Source of the DNA: Gliomastix tumulicola | Lineage: Eukaryota > Ascomycota > Sordariomycetes > Hypocreales > Bionectriaceae | Length of the DNA: 64,000 nt | Direction: 5' to 3' | Assembly: GCA_001599755.1 (NCBI GenBank) | Contig: BCHX01000002.1 | Span: 5,519,295-5,583,294 of the forward strand | Shown here: positions 9,129 to 19,877 of the stretch, in pieces | Position numbering within the stretch: the stretch's first letter is position 1 | How the letters are laid out: the number at the start of each line of letters is the position of its first letter | Notes under the pieces: generated by a model | Databases searched by the model: none | Told to the model about the DNA's origin: nothing | What the model saw: only the letters and a program-made list of their open reading frames with translations | Made by a program: the position numbers and the translations under genes

Positions 9129-12100
9129 ACCGGACCAGGAACAGCCGCCAATGGAGCCCCGAGGAGGCTCGCCAGCTCAAGATCGTGCAGCTCTGTAGGG
9201 ACTGGGGCGTCGTCCTACCCTCAGCTCCCGCGCGACTCGAGCGCCCTCGTCAAGCTCCTTCCTTTCGCACACCCTCCGACGACCACACCGCCGAGAGTCT
9301 CCTTCAGCGACGAGCTCTCGAGATCTCCCAGGTCCGCCCCAAGAGCGGCCTCTCACGGGCCTTCTCCACCAACAATCTCAAACGAGGCAAGGGATGGGAA
9401 CCAACGCACATTCTCGAGGTCTTGACAACATGGGTCTCCGAATCAGGCTCACCGGGCGTCGTGGAGGCTCTCGTTGTCAAGCTGTCTGCGGCGGGTTTCG
9501 ATCTGTCGGCTATGCAGCAGCAAAAGGCTGGCCTTCTAACCCGACGCCGCAGTCTCGACGGGTTCTCTGACCGGACAAAGCTGCTCAAGTTGGCCGTCCA
9601 GAATAACCAGCTGGAGACGACGCAGCTGCTGGTTCCATACGCCGACCCCATCTCTCTCGATACCTGTCTCCCAATTGCCATCCGGTCCGGCAACACTCCC
9701 ATCGCCGAGCTGCTCATTCGCTACGGGGCCAGCGTCACGCAGACCGCCGAGGGCCAAGACGCTTTTCGACAGGCATGCTCGTTTCCAATGTTGGCTGATA
9801 TGGTCAGGTACATTGTGCAGTCGGATGGCCCTCCCGGTACCTTGCTGGCTTCCCAGGCCATGGTCGATGCGGTCAAGGCTTCGTCTCTCGAAACCGTCTT
9901 TCATCTCAGTCGCTCGGTGGCGGATGGCGACTACAACGATGCCGAGGCTCTTTCACTAGCTGTGAGTATGCAGCAACGCGACATGGCTCTCGCAATCGTC
10001 ATGGGAAACAAGCCACCACGAACAGAGGGCGTAAACCGAGCGATGCAGGTCCTTCTCGATACCTCATGGTCCACCATCCTGCTGATGACTCAAATCACGG
10101 AGCTTCTGCTCTGCGCGGGTGCCCAGGGCGATGTTCTGCAACGACTCCTGCAGCGCTCCATCGATTATCGACTGGTCGAGGTTACTGCCATTCTCGTGTC
10201 ATACGGCGTTTCAGTGGTTCACGGCGATGCGGCTGTTTTGAAGACGGCAGTCAGTCGGTGTGACATTGACATCATATCCTCCATCATCACCGAGAACACC
10301 AACCTTCCTCCGGATCTCGCCGCTGCCTGCATCGCCATCATTCCTCGGCACGCTACTATTGAGGACCGGTACTTTCTTGTAAACCTCTTCCTCAGGAAGG
10401 GGGCGTTCGGAGAGCCAATCGACGAGATGCTCATCATGGCCGCCAACGACGGTGATCTCAACTTAGCGCAGCTTCTCCTCCAACCACTCTCTCCGAATCC
10501 AGCAACCTCTCCCGGCATGCAGAGCCCTCCAAGCCGATTGCCAGCCGCTTCTCCAAACTACAAGGACGGGGAGGCTCTACGAACCGCCGTCGTTCGAGTA
10601 GACAAGAATATGACTCGAGCCGTCCTAGCTGGCCAGCCATCTTCCACGACGCTATCCAAGGTCTTCCCTCTTACGAGGAACCTTGCCACCTCTGACCGCT
10701 ATGAGATGGTCGAGATATTCTTGCATGGAGGATTATCCGGGCCTGTTCTTCACGCGACCCTTCAGAGCGCCATCGAGGAGGATCCTTCAACGAGAGATGA
10801 GAGCCTCATCAAGCTATTACTGGCCAATGATGCCGATATCAACTACAACAATGGCCCTGGCTTGAAGTCTGTCATTCTACAAGCCGACTTTAACCTCCTC
10901 GAGACCCTAATGCAACGGGCATCACCGCAGACGGCGGCTGCTAGAGTCCCAGACGCAATGGCAATCGCAGATCACCGGGTGAGACATGGAATTATGAGCT
11001 TCCTGTTTCGAATCGGAGCTGCTGTCGGCGTCGAGGAGGTCGCGGCTGCGCTGCATCTGACGCTGGAGGAGAAGCCTGTTGATATGTCGCTTCTTCACCT
11101 TGTTTTACAACAAGGCAACGCCAACGTGAACAGTCCACGTTATCCCATCCTGGGAAAAGCCATCGCGATTCCCGACTTTAAGGTGCTCGAGCTGGTGCTT
11201 GGAACGGGAAAGCCTAGTGCTGATAATATCGCACAAGGCTTGCAGGATCTCGTGGCTCTGCCGTCAACGGACACAAAGGCGTTGAAGATGAAGGCGTTGC
11301 TGTCCAAGGTTAAGAGCCAGGAGGATGTTAGCAGTCTGCTCGTCAGCGAAGTCCAGGCTATCCTGAAGAATGCCTCTCAGTCTTCGCTGTCCACGGCCAA
11401 GGTATTACTCGACGCTGGGGCCGACCCGAACAACTATAAAGCCGCCGCGTTGTGCCACGCAGTTGCCGCGGCCAATTCGCCGTTGACCGAGCTCTTATTT
11501 GATTGCCAGCGACCACCAACACAGGCGGCGTTGGGATCGGCACTGCCTCACGCGCTGCACATTTCCGACCCGATGGACCGGCTGTCCTTTACCAAGAAGC
11601 TCATCGCCGCCGGCCCGTCTCCCTTAGAGGCGAACCGGGCTCTCATCTTCTCAACACGCAAATTCGTCCAAGACATCCCGCTCCTTGGCGTCATAGCTAC
11701 TAAAGCCGACACATCAGACGGCGAAGCTCTGATCACGGCTGTATCGATGGAGTCATCCGAGGCAGTCGACATTGTGCTGACAAACTCCGCGAAGCGGGAC
11801 CCAGCATCCAATGACATCGCCCTCGAAAAGGCAATGCTCGTGACGGATCGAGCCATCAGAAAGCGCATCTGTCGTCGTTTGTTAACGGCAGGTGTCGCGC
11901 CTCAGACAGCCTCTAACGCGCTGCTCATCAGCTCACGAGACGGTGATCTCGAACTCAGCGACATTCTCATGGCTCACGGTGCGAGCATCTCCAGCAACAA
12001 CGGGCAATCTATCGTCGAGGCCTGCCGAGGAGGCTCGGTCGAAGTCGTCGAAGTGCTTCTCAGAGCCAGTGGCACCATCCACAAGCAGACGATCGAACGC

Positions 12101-14743
12101 GGGTTCCAGGCCGCTACAGAAGTCGGTGATCTGAACAAGCGCGCTGTCATCTTCGAGAAGCTCCTGAAACGTGGGGTCTCGGGCGAGCCTGTCGACGCTC
12201 AGCTACTCTCCGCTGCTAGATACGGAGAGCAGGGACACGAGGTGCTCAGGGTCCTGCTTGCGGCTGGGGCGGATCCCAACTACAATAATGGGGAGGCGGT
12301 GGTCGCAGCCACCAGCAGTGCTTTTGTGCGGAACCTTGAGCTGCTGCTTGGGCTGTGGGACGACGATGGAGCCCAGAAGAAGGCGTCACAGCCAACACTC
12401 ATCCGGGCTCTCAAGGCCAGCTGGACGCTCAATCGCGACACGAGAATCCAGATCATTCGGGACCTGATGAGAGCAGGTATGCCGGTCACCGACGAGGTGC
12501 ACATTGCACTGAACGACGCCGTAAATGAGGAGAATCCAGACGAGATCCTGGTGCAGCTGCTACTCGACCACGGCGCATCGCCGGTGGCTAACGATAGCAA
12601 GACTCTGATCGATGTCGCAAAGAGAGCGTCTGCGCCATGCCTGTCACTCCTGCTCCAGAAGCCTATCCCTCAAGAGGCCATCAACCGCGCTTTCGCGCAG
12701 TGTTTCACGGAAGACAACTTTAGCACCTGGTTTTCCGAATCGGGCAGAGACACAGTCGAGATTCTTGTGGGACATGGAGCCGCGGGCCTGGCTTTGAGCC
12801 GGCTGCTGGTGCTCGTGATGAGAGGGCATACCGAGGACACCCGCTCGCTTGCTGACGAGTTTGTGTTGCTGATTTCTGCTCACGACCTGGATGTCAACTA
12901 CAACAATGGTGAGCCTCTGCAGGTGGCCGCTTCCCAAGCGAATGTCGAGTGGACCAGGATGCTGCTTCAGTGCCATCCCAGCAGCGAGACGCTGGCATTT
13001 GCATTCCATCACATATTCGACACGTCCCTGGAAGAGGAGGATGCGCTGGACCTGTTTGAGATGTTTGCCGACTACCGTGAAGGAGAGACGACCATCGACG
13101 TGATGACGCAGAAACCGGGAACAGCGCCAGTGCTTGTGAGAGCCATGTCTCAGTATCCGAGGTCCACCAAAATTCTTCGCACGCTGCTCGACGCTGGGTA
13201 CTACCACGACCAGTCCACGACGTGCCAGCTGTATCCGAACCTAGACGAGCACGAGGACGTGACGGTGCTGACGTGGGCCCTTGCACAGCCACAGAAGAGG
13301 ATCAGCTCGTCGCTCATCCAGCTTCTCGTGGACAGAGGAGGTAAGTCTATTTACACAACAACCACTAGTCGAAGCGATGGTGCCACCAGCAACGTAAGCT
13401 AACCAAGCCCCGTCACAGCCAAGATCAACGTATCCTCGCCCAAGTCACACACGACTCCTCTCATGTTGGCGATTCAGGGACGACGGCCGGATATCGTGAA
13501 ACGGCTCCTATTAGAAGGGGCCGATGTCAACCCCACAGATTATCTCGACCGCTCGGCCCTGTCGATGGCCACTAACATTGGCGGCGATGTTGCAATCGAA
13601 ATCATGGGCAGTCTTCTCGTGGCAGATCCAAACCCAGACGACGGGTCGCTTCACAACGCAGCCCGCGAACTCAACCTCCCTGCTGTCAGCGTCCTCCTCC
13701 AAGCGGGCCACGATCCCGACTTTCCCAGCACATATCACGATGGGCGCAGCGCACTGGCTGAGCTCTGTCTCCGTGGCTCTGACACCGAGATGACGGCGGA
13801 GCGTGAGCGGTCCATGTCCAAGGTCATAACCGAACTTGTCAAGGCGGGCTCGGACGTCGGCGTCAAGTCCGGGGGCAAGTCTCTCCTGCACCTCTGCTTC
13901 GAATCGGCAGACCCGCTGGCGACCACACGCATCTTCCTCAAGGCAGGCATGTGGAAGTACATCAACAAGCCCATGTTCCAATACATCGGCGACACTCACA
14001 CGTACTCGCCCACCATGTACGTCTCCAAGATCCTCCCACCATCCGACCACGCAGACGGACTCCTCAAGCTCCTCCGCGCCAACCGGGCGTCGGACGTCTT
14101 TTACGCCAACGAGGGGCCACAGCCAGAAGGTGCCGTCGGTCTCCCCGAGGATCTGAAGGTCCAGGAACGCGAGCGCAAGGCACGGGCTCAACGCCAGGTC
14201 CAGGAATCCGAGGACTTCGCCGTGGCCATGGCGCGCAAGAAGGAACTCGCTAGCGTCGAGGGCCAGATCTGGGCGCACAAGGCCGAGATGGAGGACGCGC
14301 GCCGGCGCAAACTGCAAGGCGAGGACATTGCAGCCGTTCGATCACGGGCGCAGCTCGAGGACTCGCTAGAGCGCGCGGCGCACCATCGTCGTGTCTCGGA
14401 GCAGCGAGTGCTGGCCGAGTCGTCGGCGGCGAGGGTTAGGACCACGGCCACTGCTGAGCTTGAAGCTGAAGATGCTAGGCAGCGCAAGATGCTCGAGTGG
14501 CAGGGCAAGCAGGACAGGGCGCAGGTCGACAGTGCGAGGGCGCTCAGCGCCATCCGGCTCAGCGAGAGGGAGGAGGTCGACCGGCTGGAGAGGGGCGCCG
14601 AGGAGAGGATGGGCAAGAGGCTCGAGGCGCAGAGGAAGGTCATCGAGAGCCAGGATAGGCTGGCCAAGAGACTTGCCTCGGGCGGTTCGGGGACAATGGA
14701 TCAGAGGCGGCAGATTGGTTTCGTTTCCGAGGAGCTCAACTAG
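9125..14743 (+). CDS. Giant ankyrin-repeat protein with C-terminal coiled coil
   Basis: Exons 9125-13340 and 13419-14743; the 78-nt intron (GTAAGT..CACAG) keeps the repeat frame continuous. About 1846 aa. After a basic/Ser-rich N-terminus (about 150 aa) come divergent ankyrin-type helical repeats to about residue 1660. A recurring signature, roughly DxNYNNGEAL-x-x-AV followed by a LL segment, appears near residues 268, 362, 477, 572, 666, 765, 860, 953, 1048, 1151 and 1254, a period of 93-115 residues and mostly about 95, equal to three ankyrin units. The last 180 residues are highly charged (E/R/K/A-rich) and coiled-coil-like. No NACHT, kinase or membrane domain is visible. A scaffold role is likely; partners are unknown. 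Confidence 0.85.
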
Positions 14744-14888
14744 GCTACATGTCTGTATGTCGCGAAGGAAACTTGCACATGTGTATAGTATAGTAGTGGC
14801 AGCGATCTATTACTGCCATTTCATTTCCTGATTTTAAAAACTAAAAAAAGGGCGCCGGCTACTAAGGTACAACAACAATGGTTACATT

Positions 14889-17649
14889 TCACTTGCGTTT
14901 CACTCCCTTCATCTCGATGGACTCAGCACCCGTCTCGACGACGCGATATCCGTCAGCGTCTCCTTCGCCGCTGGCTGCCTTGTCGTAGGCCTCGTCGCTC
15001 CTGTCACACAGCGCGTCGATGTCGCTGTCGCTAAGGACCTCTATTCCCCCGCTCGTCTCATACACCTCGCCGTCTTTGAGCAACAGGGCACGCAGGGTCT
15101 CGGCGTCGAGGTCCTCGTGCATGTGCATCTTCTGGCCCATGGTTCTGAACCCGCCCTTCTGGATGATGAGCTTCTCGAGTCGTCGCTTGGCATCAGCGGA
15201 CATGAGGAGGGATTCCTCCACGGTGGATTTGGTAGCGAGGCGGAACACAATCACCGGCCGCGTCTGTCCGATGCGGTGGCAGCGGTCCTGGGCCTGCAGA
15301 TCCTGCTGCGGGTTGAAGTCCGAGTCGAATAAGATGACGGTGTCGGCCGATGCGAGGTTGATGCCCTGACCACCAGCGCGGGTCGACAGGAGGAAGATGC
15401 GGTACTCGTCGTCGCTGTTGAAGGCCTGGATCTGGTCGCGACGGTCCTGCTGCGAGACAGAACCGTCGATGCGGCAGACCTTCCAGCCGCGGAGCTCGCG
15501 GCAGTAGTCCTCGAGGATGTCGAGCTGGGTGGTGAACTGCGAGAAGATGAGGACCTTGTGGCCGCGGTCGAAGAGAGCCGGGAGGAGTCGGTCGAGGAGA
15601 AGCATCTTGCCCGAGGCGGTCACGATGGACTCGTCGACGGGGAGGTCTGAGGCTGTGGCCCACGGATTGTAGAAGTTGTGCGGGCTGTTGCAGACGAGGC
15701 GAAGCTGGGCCAAGGGGTTTCCTAGCTTTTTTCGGGCGACTTGTTTTTCTGAGTGAGGTTAGGAGTCAGTATGCGCGCCGTCTAGGGGGGTTTCAGTTAT
15801 GTGATCTTCACTTACTGGCAAGCTCGAGGGTCTCTACCCGCTCCATCTCTTCTGGCGAGAGTGACGTCTCCGACGATTCGTCATCCTCCTCGGCCTCCTG
15901 CGCGAGCTTCGCCTCGAACTCGTCATCAGACATCTGCTCCTCATCCGAGTCGGCCTCCTTGTACTTCTGGCCCCGGGCGTTGCGCGTGCTGGCGGGCGTA
16001 GAGTGACGGCTAGATCGCGCACTCTTGGTCTCGGACTTGGCAGATGTCGGGGCCTGCTTCCGCTTGCCGTTACGGACTGGCGTGGTCACTTCGGAGGCGG
16101 TCTGCTTTGGGGGCCTTCCCCTGCCCCTCTTGCCCATCATCATCGAGAAGGCATTGGTTGGTGTCGCATCTACCTCCTTGGTCAAGACCTTCTTGGCAGG
16201 TGAGGCCCGGACGGGCAGAGAGATCTCTTTGCCATTGGTCTTGGGGGCACTCTTTGATCTGGACGATGCTCGGCTTGATCGTGCGGAGGCGGCTCTGCTC
16301 GTGATCTGCTCGACGGCCTTGTTCTCCAGGTACTCCCTCGTATCGATGTTCTTGTTGGTGAGGACATTGTACAGATCCGTCTGCTCCTTTGTCATTGGGG
16401 CGAAGAGAACGTATTCACGTTTTCTGGGGAGGTATGCGGCGACGTCTTGCTTGATTCGTCGTAGGAGAAGGGGCTGCAGGATCATATGGATCTTCTTGAC
16501 GAGGTCATGCTTCATCTGGTCGCCGATGAACTCTTCCGTGCCTCTCTCGTCCTCGAGGCCAGAAAAGTCAAACCACGATTCGAAGGCTTCCCAGTCGGTG
16601 AAAATGGTCGGTAGGAGGAAATGGAGCAGCGACCAGAGCTCTTTAAGGTTGTTCTGAAGCGGCGTGCCTGTGATGAGCAATCGAGTGGCCGAGGGGAACT
16701 GTCTGAGCTGCTGGAAGAGCTTCGCCTCGGCGTTCTTCATCCGGTGCCCCTCGTCAATGATGATGAACTCCCAGTTGATCTTGGAGAGGCTGGCCTGCTC
16801 GCGCAGGACCATCTCGTAGGACGTGCAGACGACTGGGAACTTAAGCGAGGGTCTGCCGTCTTTGAGATTGCGCTGCATCTGGTTGCGGAAGATGCTGTCG
16901 CGGTCCTGCTTCGTGCCGTGGAACATGACGACAGGGATGGAGGGCACCCATTTCTGGAACTCGTCCATCCAGTTAGACAGCGTGCTGAGAGGAGCGACGA
17001 TTAGGTGCGGGCCGAGGTATCCCTCCTGTTCTCGGAGAAGCGCAATCAGAGCAATCGTCTGCACCGTCTTCCCAAGCCCCATCTCGTCGGCGAGGATGCC
17101 GCTCATGCCCTGCGAGCAGATCTCGAACATCCACGTCAGGCCCTCGAGCTGGTAGTCGCGCATCGTCCCGCCGACCATGCACTTGGGCTGCCTGGCCATC
17201 TCGAGGTCGTGCTCGCCCAGCTGCTTGCCATCGAGGCTGCTGCCGACGCGGCCGAGGACCTGCGTCTTCTTGGTGAGGATGTCGCTGAAGGCGGCGCTCT
17301 TGCGCAGGAGCTCGTCGAGTTCGCGGGCTTTGGCCTCGCGCTCGGCTTTGGTCTCGGCCTTCTTCTTCCTCTGGTATTTCCGCTTCTTCTGGGCTTCCTT
17401 CTGTTCGGCCTCGAAGTTGGCGACGCGCGCCTCCTCCTCTTCCTTGACGAGAGCGTCTTCGTTCATGGGGTTGGTGTTTGTGTTGTTTGTGTTTGTGTGG
17501 GTGGATTTCGGGGTGGCGGCGCCCTTCTTCATGGTGCCGTTCTTGGGCCTCCGCGGGGAGGGCTTGACGGCCGGAGGAGAGCTGGGAGGCGTGCTGGACG
17601 GATTGGAAGGCGACATGACGGATTCGACATCGGAGGACGAAGTGTCCAT
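14889..17649 (-). CDS. mus-30: SNF2-family chromatin remodeler, DDM1/LSH(HELLS)/Irc5 type
   Basis: Exons 15816-17649 and 14889-15748; 67-nt intron (GTAAGT..CTCAG). 897 aa starting MDTSSSDVESV; an in-frame TTG lies 12 codons upstream. Motif I DEMGLGKT is near residue 187, motif II DEGH near 298, then TGTPLQNNLKELWSLLHFLLP-type motif III. The second lobe has STRAGGQGINLASADT and QAQDRCHRIGQ. DEGH with this lobe layout fits the DDM1/LSH/Irc5 branch, whose Neurospora member is MUS-30; members act in DNA methylation, repair or cohesin loading. No chromo-, bromo- or SANT domain is present. A disordered K/S-rich insert between the lobes (about 415-615) holds an AT-hook, KRGRGRPPK, near residue 505. 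The symbol is by similarity. Confidence 0.85.
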
Positions 17650-18332
17650 AGCGAGATCGGGGCGTCGGAAGGGCGTGATTGTCAAGGGGCGGATCGTGAC
17701 CCGATCGATGACGGTGGTGATTAGAGGGTGGAAAAAGCAAAGACGAGCGCAGCGATGCAGCAGATTCTAGACAAGAAAAGGAAAGATTAGAAAGAAGCAC
17801 GGCTGAAGTGGCCAAAAGATCACGCCTCCCTCATGGTAAATTGGGAGTGTGCAGAAATAGAACTGAACAAAAGACGGCGAGTCTCACAGGGAGGCAAGAG
17901 GGAAGAACAAACCAAACGCCCACTAAACGCGTTCCGTTAGCGCGTCGAAATCAATTAAACTACCAGTCAATCTAACGCGCTGTCACGAGTCTAGGTGGGG
18001 AGTACCTGTACTTCTGTCCCATCCACTTTATCGGTGGTCTCCAAGTCCCTGTACCCACCAATACAGTCACCTCGTTTGATTTTTGAATTTTCACCCCGCC
18101 ATTGTCCGAACCCCACCAACAAACAAAAAACCATCACCAACACCCTCACCAACTTCAACTTACTCTTGCCCTTCCGTCCTTACTTCTCCCACCCCGGAGA
18201 AACAAAACCGCCAAGCTGCTCCCCATACGAACCGTCCTCCCCCGGCGTCTCAGCCCCGCGCCCCTCGTCCGCATCCCGCTCGTCTCCTCCTTCTCTTCCT
18301 CTCCGCGCCGCACCTCCAGCGCCATCGCCACC
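17650..18332. other. Divergent promoter region, remodeler / Arc1-like
   Basis: 0.68 kb separates the two start codons. The part nearest the Arc1-like ATG (18087-18332) is an open frame continuous with that gene and rich in Pro, Arg and Ser codons; see findings. Confidence 0.6.
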
Positions 18333-19541
18333 ATGGCCCCCCTCGCCGACCAGACCTTCTCGCCCACCGAGGAGACCGAGATCCAGCAGTGGCTCACCAC
18401 CTCGGAGCGTCTCCGCGCCCAGTCCGCTGCCGCCGCCGCCGCCGACAAGTCCATCCTCGACACCCTCAACGCCCACCTCTCCAGCCGCACGACCCTCCTC
18501 GGCAGCAAGCCCAGCAAGGCCGACGTCGCCATCTACGAGGCCCTTGCGCCCGCCGTCGCGCAGTGGACGCCTGAGCAGCGCTCCGGCGAGCAGGGGCACC
18601 CGCACGTCGTCAGGCACCTCGACTTTGTGCAGAACTCGTCGCTCTTCGGGCTGGATGTCAAAGACAAGGTTGCCGTCGACAAGGATGACGTGCTTTTCGT
18701 CAAGAAGCCCGTCGACCCCAAGGCCGAGAAGGAGCGTCTGAAGAAGGAGAAGGCTGCTGCTGCTGCTGCCGCCGCCGCTGGTGGTGCAGGAGGTGAGGCC
18801 AGCCTCGTCGACCGTACCAAGGAAAAGATCAAGGACAAGGTCGAGGACGTCAAGCAGGCCGTCGCGGGAGGCGAGGGCAAGCCCAAGAAGGAGAAGAAGG
18901 AGAAGGCCCCCAAGCCGCAGAAGGCGCCCGCCGCCGCCGCCGCCGCACCGCTCTCCCCCTCGCTCATCGACCTGCGCGTCGGCCACATCCTCAAGGCCGT
19001 CAACCACCCGGACGCCGACTCGCTCTACGTGTCCACCATCGCCATGGGCGACCCCGCGGGAGAGGACACGACCGAGTTCGAGGGCCAGATCTGCCGCACC
19101 GTGTGCTCGGGTCTCAACGGGCTCATCCCGCTCGCCGAGATGCAGGGCCGCAAGGTCGTCGTCGTGTGCAACCTCAAGCCTGTCAAGATGCGCGGCATCA
19201 AGTCGTCGGCCATGGTCCTCGCTGCCTCGCCGCGAATCAAGGAGGGCGAGGCCGACGACCACAAGGGCCCCGTCGAGCTTGTTGCTCCGCCTGAGGGTGC
19301 CAAGGCTGGTGAGCGTGTCTTCTTCGAGGGCTGGGGCGACTCCAAGCCCGAGGGCCAGCTGAACCCCAAGAAGAAGATCTGGGAGACCTTCCAGCCGGGC
19401 TTTACGACTACCGATGCTCTCGAGGTTGCCTTCGACGCCGGTGTCGTCGAGCAGCTGGGGAAGAAGGACGTCGGCAAGCTTGTCACCGAGAGCGGCGGCG
19501 TCTGCACCGTCAAGAGCCTCACGAATGCAGTTGTCCGATAA
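18333..19541 (+). CDS. ARC1: Arc1-type tRNA-binding aminoacylation cofactor (EMAPII-like C-terminus)
   Basis: 402 aa from an ideal GCCACCATGG start. Residues about 1-120 resemble a GST-C-like fold, as in yeast Arc1, which docks Met- and Glu-tRNA synthetases. A Lys/Ala-rich linker follows (about 130-205), then a tRNA-binding OB-fold domain of EMAPII/Trbp111 type from about residue 206: DLRVGHILKAVNHPDADSLY, CNLKPVKMRGIKSSAMVLAAS, and a C-terminal TTDALEVAF region. Expected role: cytosolic delivery of tRNA to the synthetases. The frame stays open for 82 codons upstream of the ATG, with a mitochondrial-presequence-like composition but no ATG. Symbol by homology to yeast. Confidence 0.85.
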   Translation: MAPLADQTFSPTEETEIQQWLTTSERLRAQSAAAAAADKSILDTLNAHLSSRTTLLGSKPSKADVAIYEALAPAVAQWTPEQRSGEQGHPHVVRHLDFVQNSSLFGLDVKDKVAVDKDDVLFVKKPVDPKAEKERLKKEKAAAAAAAAAGGAGGEASLVDRTKEKIKDKVEDVKQAVAGGEGKPKKEKKEKAPKPQKAPAAAAAAPLSPSLIDLRVGHILKAVNHPDADSLYVSTIAMGDPAGEDTTEFEGQICRTVCSGLNGLIPLAEMQGRKVVVVCNLKPVKMRGIKSSAMVLAASPRIKEGEADDHKGPVELVAPPEGAKAGERVFFEGWGDSKPEGQLNPKKKIWETFQPGFTTTDALEVAFDAGVVEQLGKKDVGKLVTESGGVCTVKSLTNAVVR

Positions 19542-19877
19542 AGGAGCAAGACCATAGACGATAGATAGATATGAACAATTGTATTGACGTCTTACATGTG
19601 CCGTCAATAGACACTGGCGTATAATACAGCTTTCTCTCTCGCCAATCAATCCTCCCTCCTCCTCGTCCCTTCGTGCTTCTAACGTACATTAAGATATTTA
19701 CAAGATTCCCGGGGAATGCCTTTTTATGTGATCGCTGTACAGTTCTAGCCGCCTTTCCCAGCAAAAGAGTCGCTTTCCAAAAAACGCCGAGAAAAATCCC
19801 CATGGCCGTCGCGCCAGCTGAATGTCGTAGGAATACATGTTTTTTTTTTTTACAGTGGTTGTTGGTTGGTTGGTTGT
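19542..19877. other. Convergent 3' region, Arc1-like / RPO41
   Basis: 336 nt between two convergent stop codons. It contains a T-rich run near 19842-19854 and several short T/A-rich stretches that could serve 3' end formation. No gene seen. Confidence 0.6.

Noticed and set aside
18180..19649. 489-codon antisense frame opposite the Arc1-like gene
   Set aside because: Leu/Gly/Val-rich shadow; it covers both the coding part and the 3' region without any motif.
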